Assembly (NCBI GenBank): GCA_965237625.1
Contig: CBDEGD010000044.1
Location: 124,001 to 188,000, forward strand
DNA: 64,000 nucleotides
Source of the DNA: JABDIP01 sp965237625
GTDB lineage: Bacteria; Pseudomonadota; Alphaproteobacteria; DSM-16000; Inquilinaceae
Direction: 5' to 3'
The notes under the pieces were generated by a model, which saw only the letters and a program-made list of their open reading frames with translations, did not search any database and was not told the origin of the DNA. The position numbers were made by a program, and so were the translations under genes. The stretch's first letter is position 1. Each line of letters begins with the position of its first letter. This document shows positions 43,101 through 54,863 of the stretch, one piece after another.

Positions 43101-45622
43101 CGCTCGTCTTCACCAATGAAGGCATCGTCGAAGCCATCGGGAGCAGCGCCCTGACCCTGGCCGGCCAGTGGGACAATGACGGGCGGATCGAGCTCTTCGA
43201 CACCGCAAAGCTTACTCTCGCCGGCAGCTTCTCGACCGGCGACATCGGCGTCATCGACCGTGACGTCGACGGCGACGACGTGCTGGCCGGAATGGTGACC
43301 CTGATCGGCGATTTGGACAACACCGGGACCGAGGATGGGATCGACGTGCTGCTCATCGACGCGCAGAGCGGCTCGTGGGATGTCGACCGTGGCCGTATCA
43401 CCGGGGGCACGCTGCGGTTCCGCGATGGTGAGCAGTTGAACTTCCTGGCCCCGACCGGCAGCGGCTCCCGATTCAACACGCTGGACGACGTCACCCTGGA
43501 CGGGGACCTCAACCTCTCGAACTTCGGCGCAGCCGTGGTGATCGAGACGGCGTTGTCTGTCGATCAGGACAACGGCGCCACGGTCACCCTGAGCGGTGCG
43601 CCGACGCGGCTGCTCTTCGTCGACAGCATGACCTTCGACGACGCCACGGTCGTGTTCGACCACACCAACGCCGGTGGCGACCACGAGCTTCAGACATTCG
43701 TGGACGGCACCGTGCTGACCCTGGGCGAGAACCTCACGGTGGTCGGCGGCCGGGGACGGATCAGCAGCCTCAGTGCCAACAACGAGGTGATCAACAAAGG
43801 CACCATCTCTGCCAATGTCGATAACCAGGCCATCACCATCGACCCGCTCGTCTTCACCAATGAAGGCATCGTCGAAGCCATCGGGAGCAGCGCCCTGACC
43901 CTGGCCGGCCAGTGGGACAATGACGGGCGGATCGAGCTCTTCGACACCGCAAAGCTTACTCTCGCCGGCAGCTTCTCGACCGGCGACATCGGCGTCATCG
44001 ACCGTGACGTCGACGGCGACGACGTGCTGGCCGGAATGGTGACCCTGATCGGCGATTTGGACAACACCGGGACCGAGGATGGGATCGACGTGCTGCTCAT
44101 CGACGCGCAGAGCGGCTCGTGGGATGTCGACCGTGGCCGTATCACCGGGGGCACGCTGCGGTTCCGCGATGGTGAGCAGTTGAACTTCCTGGCCCCGACC
44201 GGCAGCGGCTCCCGATTCAACACGCTGGACGACGTCACCCTGGACGGGGACCTCAACCTCTCGAACTTCGGCGCAGCCGTGGTGATCGAGACGGCGTTGT
44301 CTGTCGATCAGGACAACGGCGCCACGGTCACCCTGAGCGGTGCGCCGACGCGGCTGCTCTTCGTCGACAGCATGACCTTCGACGACGCCACGGTCGTGTT
44401 CGACCACACCAACGCCGGTGGCGACCACGAGCTTCAGACATTCGTGGACGGCACCGTGCTGACCCTGGGCGAGAACCTCACGGTGGTCGGCGGCCGGGGA
44501 CGGATCAGCAGCCTCAGTGCCAACAACGAGGTGATCAACAAAGGCACCATCTCTGCCAATGTCGATAACCAGGCCATCACCATCGACCCGCTCGTCTTCA
44601 CCAATGAAGGCATCGTCGAGGCCATTGGCGGCGGCAACATTGTCATCGATCCGCCTGCCTTCACCAATGAAGGCACCCTCGAGGCCGTCGGCGGTGGGAC
44701 TATGTCCGCGGTCGGTTTTGCCAACTCTGGGATCGTCACGGTCGAAGACAATTCCACCATTGCAGTCATTGGCGGAGTTTTGGACAACGAGCCCACTGGC
44801 GTCATCAACCTCAACGGCGGCACCCTGACTGCCGAAAATATTAATCTCGGAGGGGGCTCCTTCAATTTCGTCGGCGGCCGGTTTGAGATGGAAAATTTCG
44901 ACGGCACGCTGGACCAGGATGGTGGCGTGCTTGCACCGGGGGTCGCACTTGGCATTGCGACCATCGATGGCGGCTACAATCTGGCCTCTCCCGGTACTCT
45001 CGAGATAGAGCTGAACGGCACGACGGCAGGCACTCAGTTCGATCAGGTGGTTGTCATCGGCGAGGTCGACCTCAATGCGGATGCCGGCATTGGCGGCATG
45101 CTCGACGTAATTCTGGAATTCGCACCCAACATCGGCGAAAGCTTCCTCGTCATCGACAACGACGAGATGGGCGCGATTGTAGGCAACTTCGAGGGCCTGC
45201 CCGAAGGCGCAATGTTCGACGAAACGTTTGGCGGCAACATATTCACCTTCCAAATCACCTATGCGGGCGGCGACGGCAATAATGACGTTGTCCTGACGAC
45301 GACCGCGGTCACGCCGGCTGCGGCGGCGTTGACAGGATTCACACCGTCCGCGGCTGCCGGCGAGGACAACTTCCTGATTGGCACGTCGGAGGCCGACGTG
45401 TTCGTGTTCAAGGCGGGCAGTGGGCCGGCAAGCATGATCGACGGGTTCGAAACTGGTGCGGACTCCCTGGAGCTGCAGGACGGTGTCAGCGCCGCCGCGC
45501 TCGCCGAGGAGGATTTCGATCTGGATGGTACCGTTGACACGGTCCTGGACCTGGACAACGGCAATACCGTCGTTTTGCTCGGCATCACCGGCTTCGTATC
45601 GGCCGATGAGCTCTTCGTCTGA
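37118..45622 (+). CDS. Giant RTX-type secreted/surface protein with repeated beta-helix modules
   Basis: A 2,834-residue protein. Residues ~80-247 are ~18 glycine/aspartate nonapeptides (GGRGDDTLDGGDGDDTMDGG), binding Ca2+ in the RTX family. Residues ~334-807 hold three ~160-residue Calx-beta-like repeats (TFDIMVMSDDVAND, GDNAATF, DSPEDLVLALSD). Residues ~840-1740 and ~1750-2740 are two long modules, each starting with W-rich WxNxxxWxxPxNW strands (NWSTPGNWEDGTPP; LWQSPANWNIDA) and ending with the same block (GTLAPGTSPGIANIDGG; GDGNDVVLTA), like autotransporter-associated beta-helices. The C-terminus (~2745-2834; LIGTSEADVFVFKAGSGPAS, ending ADELFV) resembles a type I secretion signal. No secretion apparatus or N-terminal signal is in view. 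Adhesin or matrix protein is the likely role. Confidence 0.85.
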   Translation: MGHIDGSDNNDIIIGSTNRDKIGGRRGDDLVYAHGAGLGVGEIPPAIDTAGGGPDDPGIVSGGRGNDSIQAATSDITLDGGRGDDILTGDDGDDTLSGGRGDDILIGGGGDDTLDGGRGNDTLDGGDDDDTMDGGRGDDTLDGGGGDDTMDGGRGDDTLDGGDGDDTMDGGRGKDTLDGGDGDDTMDGGRGEDTLDGGDGGDTLDGGRGSDTLDGGEGDDDLRGGRGEDTLDGGAGDDDLDAGRGDDFGIYRVSENIGAIDFYDGGLGFDTLRLVLTQEQSESPEIQADIAAFQAFLAENSDANSTEGPIFQFTAFDLQARNWEALDVVVEPSITFDIMVMSDDVANDTPTQQAMISEEDAGDNAATFRITLDDSGTPLAGTNTASVTVSIDPTASTTENDAGGDFTAAVIQAIVDAANAAGIDPSNQTPTNVTLTWEAGDPTTLDVVLTAFDDDLADSPEELVLALSDAMADSGTAAIVAGKERATATIEDGEEVTFDIMVMSEDPSNDNPTQQATISEEDTSDNAATFQITLDGTPLTGTNTASVTVSIDPTSTTEDEDFTEAAIQAIVDAANAAGIDPSDQTPTSVTLTWEAGDPTTLDVVLTAFDDDLTDSPEDLVLALSDAMADSGTAALVLGKERATATIEDIEEVTFDIMVLSEDPSNDNPTQQATISEEDTNDNTATFLISLGGTPLTGTNMASVTVAIGGDTENEAGGDFTQAVVDAIREGAMLANVAFQDNSDGTVTLTWDAGSSAVVDVVLTAFDDDLMDSPEDLILALSDVMVDNGTAEIVMGKERATGTIIDNDPPPPNGEIIWKNGGEVSIGDVSALQVFNIGTDITAPAPTDTWIDNSIDRNWSTPGNWEDGTPPTGTDHVAFDVRDSGGTNVVDPAFLLIDDGRIASLTYTGAGRHTTDLDGGSTLQVDGPVSVGIDNPSERGSLTVQNGTAVTANLSQLNIGRQVTSTGTRQVEGSLLLVDTAQLDVGTPSARATVNIGVNESSAATSAATGLLDAMNGTANLHVSELNIGRSLRGQEAMGTLKWDQQPEAAIDATMIFLSRGSNATGVIDVAADATLRLGTADARVGHLLIGRNDINQAGAAVGVLDMTANNPTFEAFIGTQLELGRQLAVSGVGTADGSLILASNSLLEVGTPSARAILNIGVNDSSAATSAATGLLDAMNGTADLHLSELNIGRSLRGQEAMGTLKWDQPEAAIDATSIFLSRGSNATGVIDVAADATLRLGTADARVGHLLIGRNDINQAGAAVGVLDMTANNPTFEAFIGTQLELGRQLAVSGVGTADGSLILASNSLLEVGTPSARAILNIGVNDSSAATSAATGLLDAMNGTADLHLSELNIGRSLRGQEAMGTLKWDQPEAAIDATSIFLSRGSNATGVIDVAADATLRLGTADARVGHLLIGRNDINQAGAAVGVLDMTANNPTFEAFIGTQLELGRQLAVSGVGTADGSLILASNSLLEVGTPSARAILNIGVNDSSAATSAATGLLDATNGTADLHFSELNIGRSVRGQEAMGTLILGDNSQTDSTLVNIGIDTNAVGTLDQIGGNLNAQTVNFGEDGTLNLVGGILTADLINLDGGTFNFTGGRLQIGTFDGTLDQDGGTLAPGTSPGIANIDGGYNLASPGTLEIELDGTTVDAEFDQVVVIGEVDLNADTGMGGMLDVIPGFAPNIGDSFLIIDNDLTDPIVGTFKDLPEGAMFDETFDGDIFKFQITYIGGDGNDVVLTAVPTPPPEAIWTNDAPDNLWQSPANWNIDAVPPPDANVIIPDTNGPAIHNGDTGTTDVGSLTASEVLNVQGGTLNLGSASTIEGNGTLNLTGGVLGIGSGLNVDGQFNLDGGTVRGGLLVLRGTTNVIAGILDDVTLDGAFELGAFRSGVAIFNDLRGDPVNGAMVTLSGDQTLLSFGDSQTLSNVTVVFDSGGGGLPVRTLQATNADAVLTLATDVTIKGGMGQIISSGVGSAVVNKGTISANVDNQAITIDPLVFTNEGIVEAIGSSALTLAGQWDNDGRIELFDTAKLTLAGSFSTGDIGVIDRDVDGDDVLAGMVTLIGDLDNTGTEDGIDVLLIDAQSGSWDVDRGRITGGTLRFRDGEQLNFLAPTGSGSRFNTLDDVTLDGDLNLSNFGAAVVIETALSVDQDNGATVTLSGAPTRLLFVDSMTFDDATVVFDHTNAGGDHELQTFVDGTVLTLGENLTVVGGRGRISSLSANNEVINKGTISANVDNQAITIDPLVFTNEGIVEAIGSSALTLAGQWDNDGRIELFDTAKLTLAGSFSTGDIGVIDRDVDGDDVLAGMVTLIGDLDNTGTEDGIDVLLIDAQSGSWDVDRGRITGGTLRFRDGEQLNFLAPTGSGSRFNTLDDVTLDGDLNLSNFGAAVVIETALSVDQDNGATVTLSGAPTRLLFVDSMTFDDATVVFDHTNAGGDHELQTFVDGTVLTLGENLTVVGGRGRISSLSANNEVINKGTISANVDNQAITIDPLVFTNEGIVEAIGGGNIVIDPPAFTNEGTLEAVGGGTMSAVGFANSGIVTVEDNSTIAVIGGVLDNEPTGVINLNGGTLTAENINLGGGSFNFVGGRFEMENFDGTLDQDGGVLAPGVALGIATIDGGYNLASPGTLEIELNGTTAGTQFDQVVVIGEVDLNADAGIGGMLDVILEFAPNIGESFLVIDNDEMGAIVGNFEGLPEGAMFDETFGGNIFTFQITYAGGDGNNDVVLTTTAVTPAAAALTGFTPSAAAGEDNFLIGTSEADVFVFKAGSGPASMIDGFETGADSLELQDGVSAAALAEEDFDLDGTVDTVLDLDNGNTVVLLGITGFVSADELFV
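37352..37860 (+). repeat. RTX calcium-binding nonapeptide array
   Basis: DNA encoding about 18 tandem Gly/Asp nonapeptide repeats of the GGxGxDxLx type, near the N-terminus of the giant protein. In most RTX exoproteins such repeats are close to the C-terminus; here a separate C-terminal secretion-like segment lies 2,500 residues away. The DNA is extremely GC-rich and repetitive, which produces long spurious open frames on the other strand. Confidence 0.88.
38120..39540 (+). repeat. Three Calx-beta/cadherin-like protein repeats
   Basis: Units begin at 38120, 38606 and 39074 (spacing 486 and 468 bp). Each starts TFDIMV(M/L)S, contains an acidic EEDxxDNxATF core and ends ATxxIxD, a pattern of Ca2+-binding beta-sandwich domains in surface proteins. 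The copies are similar but diverged, in contrast to the later near-identical repeats. Confidence 0.75.
40067..41709 (+). repeat. Near-identical 492-bp in-frame DNA repeats (three copies plus partial)
   Basis: The unit starts at GTCGGCACACCGAGCGCACG. Copies start at 40067 (495 bp, slightly diverged with one extra CAG), 40562 (492 bp) and 41054 (492 bp), and a partial fourth runs from 41546 to about 41709. Copies 2 and 3 are almost base-for-base identical by eye. Each encodes a 164-residue beta-helix unit (SELNIGRSLRGQEAMGTLKW; GHLLIGRNDINQAGAAVGVL). Confidence 0.92.
43049..44625 (+). repeat. Near-identical 744-bp in-frame DNA repeats (two copies plus partial)
   Basis: The unit starts at AACAAAGGCACCATCTCTGC at 43049 and again at 43793 (744-bp period). 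A third start at 44537 matches for ~85 bp and then diverges. The two full copies appear identical over the whole length by eye. Each encodes 248 residues (TISANVDNQAITIDPLVFTN; VDRGRITGGTLRFRDGEQLN). Confidence 0.92.
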
Positions 45623-45634
45623 CGCATTGCGGCG

Positions 45635-49141
<3,507 letters not shown>

Positions 49142-49152
49142 GATCGGATATC

Positions 49153-50085
49153 CTACGTGGCGAAAACCGAGGCCGAACGCTGCAGCGGCTCGTTCGCACT
49201 CTGACGGTGGACGCCAAGCCCGAGCAGGCGACAGATCGTCGTCGTCGGCTCTGCCCGGTTCAGGGTGTAGAAATGGAAGCCATCGACGCCCTGGGCCATC
49301 AAGACGCGGCACTGCTCAACGGCGAACTCGACCGCCGCCTGACGGCGATCGTCGGTGTTTTCCAGGCCGGCAAAGCGATCCGCCATGCCGGCAGGAATCC
49401 TGGCGCCACATTTTTCGGCGAAATCGGCGGCGCGCTCGAAATTGGTCACCGGCAGAACGCCAGGCACGATCGGCGCGACGATACCCAGCGCCCGGGCGCG
49501 ATCGCGGAACCGCAGAAAGGCATCATTGTCGAAGAAGAACTGCGTGATGGCCCGGGATGCCCCGGCATCGATTTTTCGCTTCAAGTTTTCAAGGTCCGAG
49601 GCCGCTGAAGGAGCCTCGGGATGAACTTCCGGGTAGGCGGCGACGCTGATGTCGAAATCGGCAATCCGTTTCAGCCCGGCCACCAGATCCACGGCATAAC
49701 GATAAGGCCCGAGATCGTATTGCTCGGTGTCGTCTCGCGCGTCGCCCCGCAGCGCCACGATCCGGCGGATACCGGCATCCCAATACGCCCGTGCAAGGGT
49801 CTCCGTCGCCGTAGCGGAGCGGCCGACGCACGCCATATGGGCGGCTGGTGCCAGACGACTATCCCGGCGCAGCTTTTCCGCCACGTCGAATGTGAGGTCG
49901 CCGCCAGTCCCGCCGGCCCCGTCGGTCACCGACGCGAAGCCGGCATTCAGCGTCTCCAGTTGTGCCACCGACTGCCAGAGGGTCCTGGCCATCGCATCGG
50001 AGCGCGGCGGAAAGAACTCGAAGCTGATATCCGGCGTGTTCACCGAACTCGGGCGGACACCGGGGGAGGTGATTGCCATGGTCAA
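49153..50085 (-). CDS. metF: 5,10-methylenetetrahydrofolate reductase
   Basis: Makes the methyl-THF used by MetH; FAD-containing TIM barrel. DISFEFFPPRSD at the N-terminus, FASVTDGAGGTGGDLTFDVA, IVALRGDARDD and ITQFFFDNDAFLRFRDRAR are the family blocks. Length 310 is normal. Its start overlaps the regulator stop by 4 bp, and the metH start follows the stop by 11 bp, so the three form one unit. Confidence 0.95.
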   Translation of the reverse strand: MTMAITSPGVRPSSVNTPDISFEFFPPRSDAMARTLWQSVAQLETLNAGFASVTDGAGGTGGDLTFDVAEKLRRDSRLAPAAHMACVGRSATATETLARAYWDAGIRRIVALRGDARDDTEQYDLGPYRYAVDLVAGLKRIADFDISVAAYPEVHPEAPSAASDLENLKRKIDAGASRAITQFFFDNDAFLRFRDRARALGIVAPIVPGVLPVTNFERAADFAEKCGARIPAGMADRFAGLENTDDRRQAAVEFAVEQCRVLMAQGVDGFHFYTLNRAEPTTTICRLLGLGVHRQSANEPLQRSASVFAT

Positions 50086-51062
50086 TTCCGTCCTGCGAAG
50101 GTCTGCCCGGCCTCATCGGCAACGAGCCGGGGGGCTGGCGGCCGGCTGGCCGGCCAGATCGTCACGGTCAGAGGTTTCCCCGGAAGATGAACGGGGCCGG
50201 AGCATTCGAACCCGCAGCCATGCAACCATTCCCCGACCTTCTCATCGGAGAAGCCGAGCCATCGATGTGCGTGCTCGTCGCGCAGGCCGGACACCTCATG
50301 AGGCGCGAAATCGGCGATCACCAGCGTTCCGCCCGGACGCAGGACCCGCGCCGCCTCGGCCAGGGCTTCGGCCGGGTCTTCGAGGTAGTGAAGCACTTGG
50401 TGAATCACCGCAATGTCGAAAGACGCGCCAGGAAACGGCAGTTGGTACAGATCGCCATGGCGGATCTGCCAATTCCGCTTTCCGGCACTTTCGAGATTGG
50501 CCCGCGCGACCGATAACATTTCCCGCGAATAGTCGATGCCGACACAACGCTCGGCCCGGTCCGCCATGATTGAGAGCATACGGCCGGTGCCGGTCCCCAG
50601 ATCCAGCAGATCGTCGATGGGCCCTTCCGGCAGAAGGCCGAGGATCGCCTGTTCGACCTCGCTGTCGGCGATGTGAAGCGCCCGGATTTCGTCCCACCGG
50701 GCCGCATTCTCGGCGAAATAGCGCGATGCCTGCTCGGCGCGATGGCGCTTGATGCCCTCCAACCGCTCCAGATCGAGAGCCTGAGTGTTATCGGCGGCCG
50801 GCACCAGATCGACCAACGTACGTCCGAGTTCCGCGCAAGCGCCTCGGGTCGAGCGCCGGAAATAGGCGTATGTACCCTCGCGGAAACGATCCAGAAGACC
50901 GGCATCACAGAGCAGCTTCAGATGGCGGGAGACCCGGGGCTGACTCTGGCCCAGGATCTGGGTCAGATCACTCACCGAGAGCTCGCCGTGCGCGCACAAG
51001 GCCAGAATCCGCAAACGGGTCGGTTCGGCCGATGCCCGCAATCCTTGAAGCAGTTGATCCAT
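50082..51062 (-). CDS. ArsR winged-helix fused to SAM methyltransferase domain, SahR-like methionine regulator
   Basis: A 326-residue protein. The N-terminal ~95 residues are an ArsR-type helix-turn-helix (LRILALCAHGELSVSDLTQI, SQPRVSRHLKLLCDAGLLDR). Residues ~135-280 are a class I methyltransferase fold (DDLLDLGTGTGRMLSIMADR, YLEDPAEALAEAARVLRPGG). Such fusions in proteobacteria control methionine and SAM-cycle genes; some ArsR members called SahR respond to S-adenosylhomocysteine. Here it leads the metF-metH operon and is coupled to metF. The ATG at 51062 follows AGGACAG; an in-frame ATG at 51092 is less likely. Methyl transfer activity itself is unproven and the fold may only bind ligand. 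Confidence 0.88.
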   Translation of the reverse strand: MDQLLQGLRASAEPTRLRILALCAHGELSVSDLTQILGQSQPRVSRHLKLLCDAGLLDRFREGTYAYFRRSTRGACAELGRTLVDLVPAADNTQALDLERLEGIKRHRAEQASRYFAENAARWDEIRALHIADSEVEQAILGLLPEGPIDDLLDLGTGTGRMLSIMADRAERCVGIDYSREMLSVARANLESAGKRNWQIRHGDLYQLPFPGASFDIAVIHQVLHYLEDPAEALAEAARVLRPGGTLVIADFAPHEVSGLRDEHAHRWLGFSDEKVGEWLHGCGFECSGPVHLPGKPLTVTIWPASRPPAPRLVADEAGQTFAGRN

Positions 51063-51437
51063 TCTGTCCTGCCCACGCCATCCTTGCCTCACGGAGCCAC
51101 TGTAACAGTGACATGCTTCTCAAGAAAGCAATATATAAAGATATCTTTATGAAAGGATTAACTGGCGGGTCACGTGCGATCTTATCTATCGCCATCCTTT
51201 CTCGTCATTTACGACGATGGTCACGGAGTGTTGTCAATCTGCAACAGTCCCGAGAGGGCGAACTTTTCCGTTATTGTGACGGCTGAGTGCCTGTGATACC
51301 TGACTCTGCCTGCGTGGCTAGGCTGCCGCTACACAACGTGTGACTTGACGCACTGTAACTGCGGTACAGTTTGGACATCATAAGGACCAGATGGCGACGT
51401 ATGGTCTGGCGGTCATGCAACAGGATGGGACTGGGCA
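51063..51437. other. Divergent promoter region of the met operon and mlaA
   Basis: No gene. Left half holds the perfect palindrome at 51135-51150 in AT-rich DNA and the promoter of the regulator. The right half contains TTGACG near 51340 as a possible -35 for mlaA, but no well-spaced -10. No riboswitch was recognised, which fits protein-based regulation of the met genes here. Confidence 0.45.
51135..51150. promoter_or_regulatory. Candidate operator of the SahR-like regulator
   Basis: ATAAAGATATCTTTAT is a perfect 16-bp palindrome 73 bp before the regulator's ATG (51062). A centred palindrome with ATA/TAT ends is of the type bound by ArsR-family dimers, and autoregulation is the usual case. 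Binding is inferred, not shown. Confidence 0.7.
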
Positions 51438-52385
51438 TTGGCATATAAAAATTGCAATAAATGCAATACCTTATTGGGAAAGCATCGATGGTTGCACAGG
51501 TCTGGTGGGATCGCCCTGATGTTGGCGGTCCTGACCGCAGGCTGCACCTCCAGCCAAGATTCTGGCGGGTTCGAAACGGCCTACGATCCTTTTGAGTCGT
51601 TCAACCGGTCTGTCTTCAAAATCAACCAGGCGGTCGACTTCATCATCCTCAAGCCGGTGGCGGCGACCTACGATCAGGTCGTGCCGGATCCGCTAAAGGA
51701 GATGGTGACCAATGTGCTCCGCAATCTGGCCACACCCGTCACTCTGCTGAACGAATTGCTTCAGGGTGATTGGGAGGGCGCGGAGGTCGCCGCGACGCGA
51801 TTTTTTCTAAACACCATCGTCGGCGTCGGCGGGCTGGCCGATATTGCCGCCTACGGCAATCCGGAACTCGCCTATCGCTCAGAGGATTTCGGTCAGACCC
51901 TTGGCGTCTGGGGTGCTGGCGAGGGCCCCTATCTGGTGATTCCGCTGCTCGGCCCATCAAATCTGCGCGACGGCCTCGGCCGCATCGTCGACACCGTCAG
52001 CGACCCGCTCTTCTATGTGGATTCCGACACTCTAACGGTCACCAGACTTGGCTTGACCGTCGTCGATGCGCGCGCACGAAACTTGGAGACGCTTGACGAG
52101 ATCGAAAGATCGTCGCTCGATTTCTACGCGGCGATCCGGAGCCTCTATTTTCAGCATCGGCGTTCGGAAATCTCCGACGGCGCGCCGCCGGCACAGGATT
52201 CATTCCCGGACTTCGAGGATTTCGAAGATTTCGAAGACGAAGACCTCGAAGACAGCTCGCGGGTGACTGCCCCTGAATCCCCTGAATCTCGGATGTTCTT
52301 ATCCGAGGCGTCGACACGGGACACATTGCGTGTGCCGGATATGCTGATCCTTGACCTGGAACCTGAAAGAAAGTCGTTCCCATGA
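51438..52385 (+). CDS. mlaA: MlaA/VacJ family lipoprotein
   Basis: Outer-membrane part of the Mla phospholipid-transport system. From TTG at 51438 (no ATG available before the signal) the 315-residue product has a lipobox LTAGC at about residue 36 and then the MlaA signature: YDPFESFNRSVFKINQAVDF, TRFFLNTIVGVGGLADIAAY, EDFGQTLGVWGAGEGPYLVI and PLLGPSNLRDGLGRIVD. The C-terminal tail is unusual: an acidic DFEDFEDFEDEDLED repeat at about 255-269 beyond the MlaA domain. It overlaps mlaC by 4 bp. The ABC core genes mlaFED are not in this window. Confidence 0.9.
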   Translation: MAYKNCNKCNTLLGKHRWLHRSGGIALMLAVLTAGCTSSQDSGGFETAYDPFESFNRSVFKINQAVDFIILKPVAATYDQVVPDPLKEMVTNVLRNLATPVTLLNELLQGDWEGAEVAATRFFLNTIVGVGGLADIAAYGNPELAYRSEDFGQTLGVWGAGEGPYLVIPLLGPSNLRDGLGRIVDTVSDPLFYVDSDTLTVTRLGLTVVDARARNLETLDEIERSSLDFYAAIRSLYFQHRRSEISDGAPPAQDSFPDFEDFEDFEDEDLEDSSRVTAPESPESRMFLSEASTRDTLRVPDMLILDLEPERKSFP

Positions 52386-53002
52386 CGCTGCGCCCCCACA
52401 GCATCCTCATGGCTCTCCTGCTGGCCTGCCTGACATTGCGTCCGGCCGCCGCGGCGGATGCCCAGGCCGCGGAAGAGTTCATCGCCGAACTGGGAGATAA
52501 GACCGTCACAATTCTGCAGGAGCCGGATCTGACTCTGGATCGGGCAACGGCAAAATTTCGAGAGCTGTTCTCCAGTAATTTCGACATCCCGACCATCGGC
52601 CGGTTCGTCCTCGGGCGCTATTGGCGGTCGGCCTCCGCACCGCAACGGCAGGAATTCCTGGAGCTGTTCCAGGAGTTGATCGTCGAAACATACGCCCGCC
52701 GGTTTTCAGATTATTCCGGGCAAGGCTTCCGGGTCGAAGGATCGCGCGAGCTTTCCGAACGGGATGCCATGGTGTCGACGGAGATAACCAATGCCCAGGG
52801 CGGGACGATCGCAACGATCGATTGGCGGGTCCGTCAGCGCGACGGTCGGCAACGGATCATCGACGTGGTTGTCGAGCAAATCAGCATGGGCGTGACCCAG
52901 CGCAGCGATTTCGACGCCGTCATCCAGCGCGGCGGCGGCAATATCGATGCGCTTCTGGACGCGCTGCGCGACCAGATCGAGACCGCCCAAAACCGGACCT
53001 GA
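52382..53002 (+). CDS. mlaC: MlaC periplasmic phospholipid carrier
   Basis: A 206-residue periplasmic protein of the Ttg2D/MlaC family. A signal peptide ends near residue 23 (LRPAAA-ADA). Family blocks: FRELFSSNFDIPTIGRFVLG, RQEFLELFQELIVETYARRF and VDVVVEQISMGVTQRSDFDA VIQRGGGNID near the C-terminus. It ferries lipid between MlaA and the inner-membrane MlaFED complex. Translationally coupled to mlaA. The stop is 26 bp from the convergent ettA stop. Confidence 0.92.
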   Translation: MTLRPHSILMALLLACLTLRPAAAADAQAAEEFIAELGDKTVTILQEPDLTLDRATAKFRELFSSNFDIPTIGRFVLGRYWRSASAPQRQEFLELFQELIVETYARRFSDYSGQGFRVEGSRELSERDAMVSTEITNAQGGTIATIDWRVRQRDGRQRIIDVVVEQISMGVTQRSDFDAVIQRGGGNIDALLDALRDQIETAQNRT

Positions 53003-53027
53003 CGTCCCGGCGCCCCCGCAGCCTGAT

Positions 53028-54710
<1,683 letters not shown>

Positions 54711-54863
54711 CGGCTGCCGCGCTCACAATTTGGGGGTTGGAAACTGGCGGCGTTGTAACCCAGCCAACCGCATCGGCCAAGCCCAAGACGGCGACACCGC
54801 AACAGGTCGGGACGAAGCGACCTGGTGTGTCGCTGGCGATGGGGTTCGTAGCACCCTGCCTGC

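Noticed and set aside
40061..45253. Very long minus-strand open frames opposite the giant gene (about 800 codons each)
   Set aside because: They are shadows of the GC-rich, repeat-rich plus-strand frame. Their content is Val/Gly/His/Asp-rich with no start signals or recognisable domains.
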